A program made the translations under genes and the position numbers. From Hellea sp. (lineage in GTDB: Bacteria > Pseudomonadota > Alphaproteobacteria > Caulobacterales > Maricaulaceae): 64,000 nt of DNA. Of this stretch, positions 18,342 to 27,863 are shown one piece after another (the stretch's first letter is position 1; every line of letters begins with the position of its first letter). The DNA is taken from NCBI GenBank assembly GCA_020629545.1, contig JAHDDC010000003.1, positions 1 to 64,000 of the forward strand, written 5' to 3'. Under the pieces are notes generated by a model. It made no database searches, was not told the origin of the DNA, and saw nothing but the letters and a program-made list of their open reading frames with translations.

Positions 18342-20252
18342 ATGACGAAAACGCCATTATTGGACACGGTCAAATATCCTGCGGATATGCGAGAATTCTC
18401 CAGAGACGAGTTGAAACAACTTGCTGATGAGCTTCGCACAGAAGTTATTGACGCTGTTTCGGTTACAGGTGGACATTTGGGAGCAGGTCTAGGCGTCGTC
18501 GAACTTACCGTGGCTATTCACAATGTATTTAATACGCCCAAGGATATTTTAATTTGGGATGTTGGCCATCAATGTTATCCGCATAAAGTGTTAACCGGTC
18601 GCCGCGATCGTATAAGAACGATAAGACAAGGTGGCGGCTTGTCTGGATTTACCAAAAGGTCTGAGAGTGAATATGACCCTTTTGGAGCAGCTCACTCATC
18701 GACATCAATTTCGGCGGGTCTGGGATTTGCAACGGCTCGTGACCTGGCGGGTGATGATAACCATATTATTAGCGTAATCGGGGATGGATCGATTACGGCT
18801 GGAATGGCCTATGAGGCTATGAATAATGCGGGGGCCTCTGACTCGCGTATGATCGTGATTCTCAATGACAATGATATGTCGATTGCGCCCCCAGTCGGCG
18901 CGATGAGCGCATTGCTGGCTAAGATGGTGTCCTCACATAGCTATCAGGCTGTTCGAGGGTTTGCTAAAAATATTGTAAAAGACGCTCCGCGCCCTGTATT
19001 TGAAACAGCCAAAAAAGCCGAGGAATATAGCCGCGGTATGGTCACAGGCGGGACCTGGTTTGAAGAGCTCGGTTTTTATTACGTCGGCCCGGTTGATGGA
19101 CACGATCTAGATCATCTCTTGCCCGTTCTTGAAAATGTCAAAGACATGAAAAATGGGCCGGTATTGATCCATGTGGTCACTCAAAAAGGGAAGGGTTATG
19201 CGCCTGCAGAAAATTCAGCCGATAAATATCATGGCGTTTCAAAGTTTAACGTTATTACGGGCGAGCAGGATAAATCAGTCGCAAACGCACCCAAATATAC
19301 AACTGTTTTTGCTAATCAGCTCATCAAAGAAGCGGAGAAAGACGACAAGATTGTTGGGATTACAGCCGCAATGCCTGGTGGCACGGGGCTAAATCTGTTC
19401 GAAAAGCGCTTTCCCGAGCGTATGTTTGATGTCGGTATCGCTGAGCAACATGCTGTAACATTCGCAGCAGGGCTTGCGGCAGAAGGGTATAAGCCCTTTG
19501 CAGCTATTTACTCTACCTTTCTTCAACGCGGATATGATCAGGTTGTTCATGACGTGGCTATACAAAACTTACCCGTTAGATTTGCTATGGACAGAGCGGG
19601 ACTGGTTGGTGCTGACGGGCCTACACATGCAGGATCATTTGATATCGCATATTTGGGGTGCTTGCCGAACTTCGTTTTGATGGCCGCCGCAGACGAAGTT
19701 GAACTCGCGCGTATGGTCGTAACGGCGGCGCAACACGACTCGGGTCCAATAGCGTTTAGATATCCGCGGGGCGAGGCTACTGGAATTGAAATACCAGAAA
19801 ATCCGATGCCTCTTGAAATCGGTAAAGGCCGGATATTACGCGAAGGGTCTAGGATCGCTTTATTATCTTATGGAACGCGTTTGGGTGAAGCCATTCGGGC
19901 CGCGGAACAGCTCGAAACGTTGGGGTTGTCAGCAACCGTAGCGGATGCACGGTTTGCAAAACCACTTGATATGGAGTTGATTTCCCGATTGGCAGATGAA
20001 CATGAGGTATTGATAACTCTAGAAGAGGGCTCGATTGGAGGGTTTGGCGCATTTGTTTTGCAAGAACTCGCAAAAGCTGGGAAGCTCGATCATGGTCTAA
20101 AAATTCGCAATATGGTTTTGCCTGATTATTTTATTGATCACGACAAACCCAATAAGATGTATGAAATCGCGGGGCTCGACGCCGATGCGATTGTAAAAGA
20201 AGTTTTCAAAGTTCTTGGAACTGATTTTGCTCAGCAAAGTGTGATGGCTTAA
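18342..20252 (+). CDS. dxs: 1-deoxy-D-xylulose-5-phosphate synthase
   Basis: [52 protein letters not shown]. Confidence 0.98.
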   Translation: MTKTPLLDTVKYPADMREFSRDELKQLADELRTEVIDAVSVTGGHLGAGLGVVELTVAIHNVFNTPKDILIWDVGHQCYPHKVLTGRRDRIRTIRQGGGLSGFTKRSESEYDPFGAAHSSTSISAGLGFATARDLAGDDNHIISVIGDGSITAGMAYEAMNNAGASDSRMIVILNDNDMSIAPPVGAMSALLAKMVSSHSYQAVRGFAKNIVKDAPRPVFETAKKAEEYSRGMVTGGTWFEELGFYYVGPVDGHDLDHLLPVLENVKDMKNGPVLIHVVTQKGKGYAPAENSADKYHGVSKFNVITGEQDKSVANAPKYTTVFANQLIKEAEKDDKIVGITAAMPGGTGLNLFEKRFPERMFDVGIAEQHAVTFAAGLAAEGYKPFAAIYSTFLQRGYDQVVHDVAIQNLPVRFAMDRAGLVGADGPTHAGSFDIAYLGCLPNFVLMAAADEVELARMVVTAAQHDSGPIAFRYPRGEATGIEIPENPMPLEIGKGRILREGSRIALLSYGTRLGEAIRAAEQLETLGLSATVADARFAKPLDMELISRLADEHEVLITLEEGSIGGFGAFVLQELAKAGKLDHGLKIRNMVLPDYFIDHDKPNKMYEIAGLDADAIVKEVFKVLGTDFAQQSVMA

Positions 20253-20259
20253 GTTCTGC

Positions 20260-20991
20260 GTGGAACGAGAAAGATTAGATAGCTTTCTCTTTGGTCAGGG
20301 GTTTTATGATAGCCGAGCACGTGCGGCATCAGCCATTAAGGCGGGCCGGGTCGTAGTAAACGGTAAAGTTCAGAAAAAACCGTCAGCCAAAATTCGAAAA
20401 ACGGATGATATTCGAGCTCAAGAGGAACATCCATGGGTTTCTCGCGGCGGAATGAAGCTTGATCATGCTTTCAGAGTTTTTGATATTGAAGCTAAAGGTC
20501 GTGTCTGTCTGGACGTGGGCTCTTCAACGGGTGGATTTACAGAAGTCCTGCTATCTCGGGGCGCTCGACTTGTATATGCTGTTGATGTGGGTAGAGCGCA
20601 GCTTCATAGGAAACTGATTGGTCACCCCAAAGTCGTATCCATGGAATCGACCGATGCTCGAGAATTAAAATCATCTGATTTTGAGATTGTTCCGGACTTC
20701 ATCGTCTGTGATGCGAGTTTTATCTCTGCTTCAAAGGTACTGGAAAGATCGATTTCAATTGTTGAGGCAGACGCTGAATTGTTGACACTCGTTAAGCCGC
20801 AATTTGAGGTCGGGAAAGCTAATATCGGCAAAGGTGGGATTGTTCGAAATCAGGAATTGGCCAAAGAAGCGCTTTTGAATTTCTCAGCTTGGTTAGAGGT
20901 CAAGGGATGGCTGACAATTAAAACTGCGGCATCACCCATTAAAGGTAGTGATGGGAATTCTGAATTTCTTTTACATGCCAGAAAAAAATAA
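20260..20991 (+). CDS. tlyA: TlyA family RNA methyltransferase (S4 domain)
   Basis: S4-like N-terminus (RLDSFLFGQGFYDSRARAASAIKAGRVVVNG) and DVGSSTGGFTEVLLSRGA; GTG start. Confidence 0.93.
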   Translation: MERERLDSFLFGQGFYDSRARAASAIKAGRVVVNGKVQKKPSAKIRKTDDIRAQEEHPWVSRGGMKLDHAFRVFDIEAKGRVCLDVGSSTGGFTEVLLSRGARLVYAVDVGRAQLHRKLIGHPKVVSMESTDARELKSSDFEIVPDFIVCDASFISASKVLERSISIVEADAELLTLVKPQFEVGKANIGKGGIVRNQELAKEALLNFSAWLEVKGWLTIKTAASPIKGSDGNSEFLLHARKK

Positions 20992-21013
20992 ACCCGGCTA
21001 AGGCCGGGTTTTG
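20990..21013. terminator. bidirectional Rho-independent terminator between tlyA and glycine-zipper gene 1
   Basis: AAACCCGGCTAAGGCCGGGTTTT hairpin flanked by A/T-tracts. Confidence 0.85.
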
Positions 21014-21017
21014 TCGT

Positions 21018-21626
21018 TTAATGCCCGCAATGACGGCTATGAACGTGATGGTGACGTCTGCGATGAGTTCTGTAACGTGGACGATAATAATGGTTGCCAC
21101 CAAATAAACCGCTTCCACCATAATAACCGCCAGATCCGATGCTAATGCTGACGCGTGGACGGCTGTAGTATGATGAACCATAATATGGTGTCCGGTAGCT
21201 CGATCCATAATAAGTCGGTCTGTAATAGTTACTATGCGTGTAGGTCGGGTAACTAGGGTAGCTATAGCTTGGATAGCTATAGTTATGCCCATAACCTGTA
21301 TTATAGTAACTTCCGCCACCGCTATAGTAGTTTCCGCCGCCATAATAATTACCGCCATGACCGCTTCCGCCGCCTGCGATTGCGTATCCGGCTACGCCTC
21401 CAAGAACTGCGCCAAGCGCTGTGCCTTCTTGTTGGACATCGCCTGCGGCCAGGTTCGATCCAAGGACGCCGCCTGCAATTGCGCCTATCGCTGTCCCCAA
21501 GAGGCGATCACCGCCACTATTGCTCTGATGACGATGGTGGTACCCGTTGTCATGTGCAGAAGCTGTTATCGGAGCGGCGGCCATAAGGGCTGCGGCACCT
21601 AAAACAAATCCAATTCTAGTTTTCAT
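21018..21626 (-). CDS. glycine-zipper 2TM secreted protein, Tyr/Gly/His-rich (paralogue 1)
   Basis: Signal peptide; GTAIGAIAGGVLGSNLAAGDVQQEGTALGAVLGGVAGYAIAGG; low-complexity YYGGG/PSYSYPSYP tail. Confidence 0.85.
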   Translation of the reverse strand: MKTRIGFVLGAAALMAAAPITASAHDNGYHHRHQSNSGGDRLLGTAIGAIAGGVLGSNLAAGDVQQEGTALGAVLGGVAGYAIAGGGSGHGGNYYGGGNYYSGGGSYYNTGYGHNYSYPSYSYPSYPTYTHSNYYRPTYYGSSYRTPYYGSSYYSRPRVSISIGSGGYYGGSGLFGGNHYYRPRYRTHRRRHHHVHSRHCGH

Positions 21627-21695
21627 TGAGTTTCTCCTTGAAACGATATGAGTGTCAGGCGTGCGTCCCAGCTCCCCTGAACATCCCCCGCAATT

Positions 21696-21710
21696 TTAAC
21701 TATGCATTAA
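21696..21710. promoter_or_regulatory. CtrA-like box TTAA-N7-TTAA
   Basis: TTAACTATGCATTAA, 70 bp upstream of glycine-zipper gene 1. Confidence 0.4.
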
Positions 21711-21740
21711 TCATTCCAAGAAATCAAAGACTAGAGTCAC

Positions 21741-21770
21741 ATAAAAAAACGGCCCTGAAAGAGGGCCGTT
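21741..21770 (-). terminator. Rho-independent terminator for glycine-zipper gene 2
   Basis: Minus strand reads AACGGCCCTCTTTCAGGGCCGTTTTTTTAT. Confidence 0.85.
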
Positions 21771-21793
21771 TGAAATTCATTATTGTGCTAAAT

Positions 21794-23161
21794 CTAGCAA
21801 ATACGACGTCCGCGGTTGTCGTAACGGTGAGAACTACCGGAGTAGCAATATACACCGCCATGTCCGCCGCCGGTTGTAGTCACATTACCAAGCGGTTGTG
21901 TTACTGTTTCAGGAACCGTTGTCGTTACAGGTTTTTGTACTGTGACGGGCTTCATAACTGTTTGCTGCTGCATTTCTGTAACCGACTTCATCACGGTTTC
22001 AGACTTATACTCTGTGTGCGGCTGCATTTCAGTATACGGCTGCATTTCAGTATGCGGTTGCATCTCAGTGTGCGGCTGCATCTCAGTTGTTTGCTGCATC
22101 TCAGTTGTTTGCTGCATTTCTGTGTGAGCCTGCATTTCGGTATGAGGCTGCATCTCAGTGGTTTGCTCCATATCCATATAAGTCTCGTAATCTGTGTAAG
22201 ACTCGTAGTCTGTATAGGTCTGGGTTTCAGTATGCGGCTGCATTTCAGTTACTGGCTTCATAACTGTCACCGGCTTCATGACTGTGACAGGCTTCATGAC
22301 TGTTACTTCTTTTGTCTTTGTGACAGGACGCTGTTTTGTCACTGTCCGTTGACGCTCAACAGGCTTCATAACAGAAACCGGCTTCATAACTGTTACAGGT
22401 TTTTGAACCGTCACAGGCTTAGAAACTGTTACAGGTTTCATAACAGAAACCGGCTTCATTACCGTTACAGGCTTTTGCACTGTGACGGGCTTCATAGTAG
22501 TGACAGGTTTCATAACCGTGACAGCGCGCTGAACGGTTTCAGGCTTTTGAACAGTTACAGGTACTGATACTGTATGAGGCTGCATTTCAGTTGTGGTTTG
22601 CATCGTTGTAACCGGACGCTGAATTGTGACAGTTCTGTAGGCTGGCTGAGTCGTGTAGCTCTGAGTTACAAACTGACCGCTATGGACTGCAGATGGTGCC
22701 GGCATAGCAGGCGCCGTTACAACCGTACCGCCATAGCTTCCGCCGCCATAATATCCACCGCCAGCATAGCCGCCGCCATTATATCCATAACCGCTACCGT
22801 AACGGCTAGAGCCTACAAATCCGCCGCCGTGATGACCACCGCCATAACTGCCGCCGCCGTAATAACCTCCACCGTAGTGGCCACCGCCGTAATGACCGCC
22901 GCTATGGCCTGTGCCGTAACGAGATGACTTTGATAATTTATTCGCTAATCCGTAGCCAACAAGTCCGCCGACTGCCGCGCCTAACGCTGTTCCTTCTTGC
23001 TGGACGTCGCCAGCTGCCAGGTTTGATCCGAGAACTCCACCGGCCACAGCACCAATTGCTGTCCCCAGGACGTCTCCGCTACTTACGCCCACTTGGGCAT
23101 TTGCTGTTGCCGGAATGGCAAGAAGTGCCGCAGTTGCAGCGCTCATAATAAAACGATTCAT
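21794..23161 (-). CDS. glycine-zipper 2TM secreted protein with hexapeptide repeat domain (paralogue 2)
   Basis: Signal peptide; GTAIGAVAGGVLGSNLAAGDVQQEGTALGAAVGGLVGYGLANK; GGG[YHS]-rich region; repeats of [T/S]V[MQ]KPV and TEMQPH. Confidence 0.9.
   Translation of the reverse strand: MNRFIMSAATAALLAIPATANAQVGVSSGDVLGTAIGAVAGGVLGSNLAAGDVQQEGTALGAAVGGLVGYGLANKLSKSSRYGTGHSGGHYGGGHYGGGYYGGGSYGGGHHGGGFVGSSRYGSGYGYNGGGYAGGGYYGGGSYGGTVVTAPAMPAPSAVHSGQFVTQSYTTQPAYRTVTIQRPVTTMQTTTEMQPHTVSVPVTVQKPETVQRAVTVMKPVTTMKPVTVQKPVTVMKPVSVMKPVTVSKPVTVQKPVTVMKPVSVMKPVERQRTVTKQRPVTKTKEVTVMKPVTVMKPVTVMKPVTEMQPHTETQTYTDYESYTDYETYMDMEQTTEMQPHTEMQAHTEMQQTTEMQQTTEMQPHTEMQPHTEMQPYTEMQPHTEYKSETVMKSVTEMQQQTVMKPVTVQKPVTTTVPETVTQPLGNVTTTGGGHGGVYCYSGSSHRYDNRGRRIC
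21893..22640 (-). repeat. 18-bp period coding repeat (hexapeptide TVMKPV / TEMQPH)
   Basis: Successive AC(A/N)GTCATGAAGCCnGT and ACTGAAATGCAGCCnCAC units, varying mainly at synonymous positions. Confidence 0.92.
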
Positions 23162-23304
23162 GGCAATAAGCTCCCTATTCGCCTAACATTCGCTTCGGCT
23201 ATGCAAAATGCACGCCAAAGTCATAATTTTATTCAGACCCCGGTCTCTCGAGGGTATTTAGAACTGTCGCTTTTATATTGTAAACGTTCAAATACAGTTA
23301 CTAA

Positions 23305-23332
23305 ACGAAAAAACCCGGCAAAGCCGGGTTCA
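23305..23332 (-). terminator. Rho-independent terminator for glycine-zipper gene 3
   Basis: Minus strand AACCCGGCTTTGCCGGGTTTTTTCG. Confidence 0.85.
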
Positions 23333-23353
23333 TTCTTCTTGTAGGAGAGTTAC

Positions 23354-24112
23354 CTAGTAACTCGTCTTGTAATAGGCGCGATCATAGTGACGGTCACGAT
23401 CTTTGATACGTCTTTTCTTGTCTTTCAGCCGAGCTAACTCATCACCTATTTGCCATAATCGGCGTTCAATTGAGCGATCATATCCCGCATAACGTCTTTG
23501 TTTTTCCAAATATTCGCGTTCGCGGCGTAACTCGCTGATTTCCCATTTGATATGATCCAATCGGGATTCGTTACGGCTACAAACGTGAGAATGTCGCTCA
23601 AATGGAGTGTATCCACGGTTTCTGTGGGGATTGCCAACAGCACGGCCACGGTTATGGGATGCCGGGTGTGACCGATATCCATAAGAGTTGCGATAGGTGG
23701 TTCCGGTTCGATAAGGTGTGCCATATTGGGACGAACCGTAAGTGCGGCTACCGTAATTCCTGTTGGTTGGGTAATAAGTATTTGTTCTATAGCCCGAATT
23801 ATATCCCGAACGATATCTTTCGGCGCAATCTTTGTCAGCAATGGCGATGCCAGCTGCAGCGCCCAATGCGGCTCCGAGTGCAGATCCTTCAGATCGTGCG
23901 CCATTCCCAGCGACTTGCGAACCGGCGACGCCGCCAGCAACCGCGCCAATCACACCACCTAAAATTTGTGCTTCGGTGTCAGCTTTTCGGCACTCATCAT
24001 ATCTGTAATTGGAATTATGTGAATTTCCGGCGTATGCCATCGTCGGTAATCCGACAGTAGCCGCGCCAAGAAAGACGGCGGCCATGAGTTTTTTGCGAGA
24101 GAGTGTTTTCAT
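23354..24112 (-). CDS. glycine-zipper 2TM secreted protein, Tyr/Arg-rich with charged coiled-coil-like C-terminus (paralogue 3)
   Basis: Signal peptide; GGVIGAVAGGVAGSQVAGNGARSEGSALGAALGAAAGIAIADKDC; C-terminal RLDHIKWEISELRREREYLEKQ. Confidence 0.85.
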   Translation of the reverse strand: MKTLSRKKLMAAVFLGAATVGLPTMAYAGNSHNSNYRYDECRKADTEAQILGGVIGAVAGGVAGSQVAGNGARSEGSALGAALGAAAGIAIADKDCAERYRSGYNSGYRTNTYYPTNRNYGSRTYGSSQYGTPYRTGTTYRNSYGYRSHPASHNRGRAVGNPHRNRGYTPFERHSHVCSRNESRLDHIKWEISELRREREYLEKQRRYAGYDRSIERRLWQIGDELARLKDKKRRIKDRDRHYDRAYYKTSY

Positions 24113-24224
24113 TGTATTGCTCCTTTCGTCTCGCGGATCGGCCTTTCCAATCCGTATGGGAGCTTATTACCAATGATTCTCTGAATTGGTTCTGAGACTA
24201 AGGTTCATTTTCGGTTCACCAACA

Positions 24225-25271
24225 TTACCGCCCAACACCATGGGTTTTGAGGAAACTAGCGATTTCGTCTAGGGCTTGATGGGCTTCTGGCAACATGTCA
24301 TCGAAAATATGCCAGACATGACACATGTGAGACCAAGATTGTAAAGTGGCATCACCACCTTGCGCCTGCATTTTGGCAACGAACCGCACACTATCATCAT
24401 AGATCATTTCACTTGTGCTGGCGTGCAAGAGCGTCGGTGGAAGATTTGATAAATCCCCATGCAGTGGAGATATAACCGGATTTGAAGGCCTGATTTTAAG
24501 CTTTTGAAAAACGAGCCAAGCCAAAACAGGACGTGGAATTTTTATCATTGGGGCAACCAATGGCTTTAACATTAAGTCCGACTCGAAGTTTCTTTTGATT
24601 GACGGACTACCATAAGTGCTATCGGTAAGCGCCGAGATGCCAATGATCGCATCGGCTGGTTTGACTTGATTATCACGGGCCCATTGCGCCATGACGAGGG
24701 TAAGGTTTCCACCAGCTGAGTCCCCTGCAATTGCCAGTTTATTGACGGGTGAGGGGCCTTGGGGGCCGTTTTCCAGAATCCATTGATAAGCCGCCTGACA
24801 ATCCCTGACCGATGCCATTCGGGAGTTTTCGGGCATGAGCCGATAGTTGGGCGCAAATACAGAGCACCCAGTTTTCTCAGATAAATTGCTAGTTATGGCT
24901 CTGTGACTGATCGCACTTCCAACAGTGAAAGCGCCGCCGTGTATATAGAGTATACGCTTGGTCGGGTCTGCGCCTTTGGTTAAAGACCACTCGCCTGTCA
25001 TCGAAACACCATTAAACTCGGCATAATCAGTTTTGAACTCGCCGGAAATTGTACGCTCAAGACCAACTTTCTCGAACCGTGCTCGTTTCGCTGACAATTT
25101 GTCAGTCACTGAACCGGCATTTGACGCAGGTTTAATAAAGTTTTCGATCAAATATGCTTCAACGGCTTTTGCGCCTTTCGAATTTGGATCCGCTTCAAAC
25201 GTAGCCGGCCAATCTTTGTCATATTTGGATAGATTTTTCCCGAGCAAACCAAACTTTGTAAAGAAAACCAT
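24225..25271 (-). CDS. alpha/beta hydrolase (HSL-like esterase)
   Basis: YIHGGAF (HGG oxyanion motif), GDSAGGNL nucleophile elbow, C-terminal Asp/His region; start likely at MVFFTKFG. Confidence 0.92.
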   Translation of the reverse strand: MVFFTKFGLLGKNLSKYDKDWPATFEADPNSKGAKAVEAYLIENFIKPASNAGSVTDKLSAKRARFEKVGLERTISGEFKTDYAEFNGVSMTGEWSLTKGADPTKRILYIHGGAFTVGSAISHRAITSNLSEKTGCSVFAPNYRLMPENSRMASVRDCQAAYQWILENGPQGPSPVNKLAIAGDSAGGNLTLVMAQWARDNQVKPADAIIGISALTDSTYGSPSIKRNFESDLMLKPLVAPMIKIPRPVLAWLVFQKLKIRPSNPVISPLHGDLSNLPPTLLHASTSEMIYDDSVRFVAKMQAQGGDATLQSWSHMCHVWHIFDDMLPEAHQALDEIASFLKTHGVGR

Positions 25272-25275
25272 GACT

Positions 25276-26349
25276 TTATCTCCCGGTTTGTCCCCGGTGC
25301 CTGAGTTTATGGTCAGCAAGTACGCAAGCAATCATGGCTTCGGCAACAGGTACGGCACGAATACCCACGCATGGATCGTGGCGCCCTTTGGTTCTGACTT
25401 CTAATTCCTCGCCTTTCGAATTGATCGACTTTACAGGTGTCAAGATAGAGGAGGTTGGTTTGATAGCCATTCGCGCAATGATGACATCGCCGTTTGATAT
25501 CCCGCCGAGAATTCCACCCGAATTATTTGATAGAAATTTTGGGGAACCATTTTCTAGCCGCATTTCATCGGCGTTTTCAACACCTGTTAAAACCGCGCTT
25601 GCGAACCCAGTACCGATCTCGACTCCCTTTGCGGCATTAATTGACATCAGTCCATTGGCGATGTCACTATCTAGTTTACCGTAAACAGGCGCTCCCCATC
25701 CGGCCGGGACGCCTTTAGCTTGGACTTCAATTATCGCTCCGACCGAATTTCCGGATTTCCTTGTCTCATCAAGGTAAGTTTCCCAGTCTTTAGCTGCTTT
25801 CGCATCAGGGCACCAGAACGGGTTTTTGGGTACTTCATCCCAATCCCAATTATCGCCATCGATCATTGATGTCCCAATTTGGATGACGCATCCTCTAATA
25901 GATACGTCATTTCCCAGTACTTTTCGAGCAATCGCGCCAGCAGCGACCCTGTTGGCTGTTTCTCGGGCGCTAGACCTTCCGCCGCCGCGATAATCTCTAT
26001 GCCCATATTTGGCGTCATAGGTGAAGTCGGCATGACCAGGGCGGTAACGATCTTTGATCTCAGAATAGTCTTTACTGCGCTGATCTTTGTTCTCGATCAG
26101 CAGGCTAATTGGAGTTCCGGTGGTTTTACCTTCGAAAACACCAGACAGAATTTGAACTTTATCAGGTTCATTACGCTGAGTAACAAAACGGCTCGTGCCA
26201 GGCCTGCGGGCATCCATAAAGGGCTGAATATCTTTTTCGGATAATTCTATCCCGGGAGGCGTACCATCAACAACGCAGCCAATTGCTGGGCCGTGGCTTT
26301 CGCCCCAGGTTGTAAACTTGAATAATTGTCCGAATGAATTATGTGACAT
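25276..26349 (-). CDS. aroC: chorismate synthase
   Basis: [79 protein letters not shown]. Confidence 0.98.
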   Translation of the reverse strand: MSHNSFGQLFKFTTWGESHGPAIGCVVDGTPPGIELSEKDIQPFMDARRPGTSRFVTQRNEPDKVQILSGVFEGKTTGTPISLLIENKDQRSKDYSEIKDRYRPGHADFTYDAKYGHRDYRGGGRSSARETANRVAAGAIARKVLGNDVSIRGCVIQIGTSMIDGDNWDWDEVPKNPFWCPDAKAAKDWETYLDETRKSGNSVGAIIEVQAKGVPAGWGAPVYGKLDSDIANGLMSINAAKGVEIGTGFASAVLTGVENADEMRLENGSPKFLSNNSGGILGGISNGDVIIARMAIKPTSSILTPVKSINSKGEELEVRTKGRHDPCVGIRAVPVAEAMIACVLADHKLRHRGQTGR

Positions 26350-26385
26350 CCGCCGTTCTTAACGACAGGCCCCAAAACATTCCAG

Positions 26386-26601
26386 TTAAAAAGCTCTTGA
26401 TCCAGCTTGAACGCGAAAAGCTTTTGGCGCAGGCGGAATTAGAGTTTCATAAGCCGACTTGGCCTGCATAAAGGCTCCAATATTGCCGTAGGGGCTGTCA
26501 GGGTGAAAAAATTTGGCTTTCTTACGCCACGCATCTTTAATTTCAGATTCTCGGGCTGACATATTTAATCCCAATGTCATCAATGCATCTTGGCGTGTCA
26601 C
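26386..26601 (-). CDS. J-domain protein (71 aa)
   Basis: ALMTLGLNMSARESEIKDAWRKKAKFFHPDSP...AKSAYETL; HPD present. Confidence 0.8.
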   Translation of the reverse strand: MTRQDALMTLGLNMSARESEIKDAWRKKAKFFHPDSPYGNIGAFMQAKSAYETLIPPAPKAFRVQAGSRAF

Positions 26602-26720
26602 ATTTATCTCCCCGGTTATGGCTTTAACTTATCGTCAATCACCCGTAATAAAGTCTTGAACCCTAACAAAGTTAACAGGTTACTGATAATTATGGTTAAT
26701 GACGTGTTTAAGGATAAAAA

Positions 26721-27398
26721 ATGAGCGATTCTAAACTGCCGCCAACGCCGAGCAGGAAAGACTATACCGAAGACCCACTATATAGAGTGCAAGCCGAAGG
26801 GAACGCCAAACCAATTTTTCATCGCGAAGATCCAATTGAACTTTTCGGCGAATGGATGGCGGACGCAAGGCACCTCGAGCCAAACGATGCCAATGCAATG
26901 TCGCTTGCAACCGTTGATAACTTGGGTCACCCAGACGTCCGAATTGTCTTACTTAAAAGTTTTGATCAGACGGGCTTCGTTTTCTATTCCAATGGTCAAA
27001 GTGTGAAGGGTGAACAGCTTTCTCATAATCCCGTAGGCGCGCTTTGTTTTCATTGGAAGTCGTTAAGGCGTCAGGTTCGGATAAGAGGCAGCATTGCTCC
27101 CGTCAGCGATAGAGAGGCAGATAGCTATTTCGCGAGCCGTGCGAGAGGATCGCAAATCGGTGCGATTGCCTCAGATCAATCCCGGCCACTTTCTAGCCGA
27201 GAATTTTTCGAACAGCGGCTAAAAGAGGTCGAGGCTTTGTACAAAGACCGGCCTGTTTCACGGCCAAGTCATTGGGGCGGGTGGCGTGTCACTCCCGAGT
27301 CTATCGAGTTCTGGCGAGATCGCCCTTTCCGTTTACATGATAGGCTAGTGTTTAAGAAATCTGACAATGCCTGGGCTAAAGAAAGACTTTTTCCATAG
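26721..27398 (+). CDS. pdxH: pyridoxamine 5'-phosphate oxidase
   Basis: [34 protein letters not shown] ... RLHDRLVF. Confidence 0.95.
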   Translation: MSDSKLPPTPSRKDYTEDPLYRVQAEGNAKPIFHREDPIELFGEWMADARHLEPNDANAMSLATVDNLGHPDVRIVLLKSFDQTGFVFYSNGQSVKGEQLSHNPVGALCFHWKSLRRQVRIRGSIAPVSDREADSYFASRARGSQIGAIASDQSRPLSSREFFEQRLKEVEALYKDRPVSRPSHWGGWRVTPESIEFWRDRPFRLHDRLVFKKSDNAWAKERLFP

Positions 27399-27422
27399 CG
27401 CAAACTGGGTTACGAATACAAC

Positions 27423-27863
27423 ATGAGCGGCTTCGTATTTTTTATATTCTTTATCATATTTATAAACGTCGTAGGATCGATTTTCAAATCGCCGTCAAAG
27501 CCGAAAGTCAAATCATACAGACCCAAGCCAAACTCTGATAATCCCTGGAACAAGCCCATATCTACCGATCAAGGTCAAAATGAAAGAGCGCTGTTTAAGG
27601 CGCAAGCGCAAGCAGCTGGAAAGAAGTTTGCAAAAAGTACAGCGGCAAAAAAGATCGCCCGTCAGCGCCAAGACACTATCGATGCACGGGCCAATAATCG
27701 TAGAAATATCAATGACAATAATAGAAATCGAATTTATAACTGGGGCGAAAGAGCTGGACCTGGATTTTTCACACTGACGAATATGTTTGTATTGCTTTTA
27801 CTAGGATTGCTCGCTCTTTACGTTCTAAGTTTGTTACCATCGGATTTTGGGAGTTCGAAATGA
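27423..27863 (+). CDS. hypothetical membrane protein
   Basis: N- and C-terminal hydrophobic helices with basic linker; ATGA overlap with the next gene. Confidence 0.7.
   Translation: MSGFVFFIFFIIFINVVGSIFKSPSKPKVKSYRPKPNSDNPWNKPISTDQGQNERALFKAQAQAAGKKFAKSTAAKKIARQRQDTIDARANNRRNINDNNRNRIYNWGERAGPGFFTLTNMFVLLLLGLLALYVLSLLPSDFGSSK

Noticed and set aside
21626-22567. 313-aa plus-strand ORF rich in LHFSMRLHLS-type repeats (and neighbours 21942..22127, 22574..22927)
   Set aside because: Exact antisense of the hexapeptide repeat gene. The repeat period keeps the opposite frame open; no RBS or domain, while the minus-strand protein has signal peptide and zipper.
21893-22640. Possible CRISPR or minisatellite array
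   Set aside because: The 18-bp units are contiguous, lie in frame within a coding sequence and lack spacer structure.
23602-24060. 152-aa plus-strand ORF and overlapping minus ORF 23446..23949
   Set aside because: Shadow ORFs of glycine-zipper gene 3, which has a signal peptide and family core.
26690-26715. Possible CtrA box upstream of pdxH (TTAA...TTTAA)
   Set aside because: Spacing is 8 rather than 7 between TTAA half-sites; not convincing.
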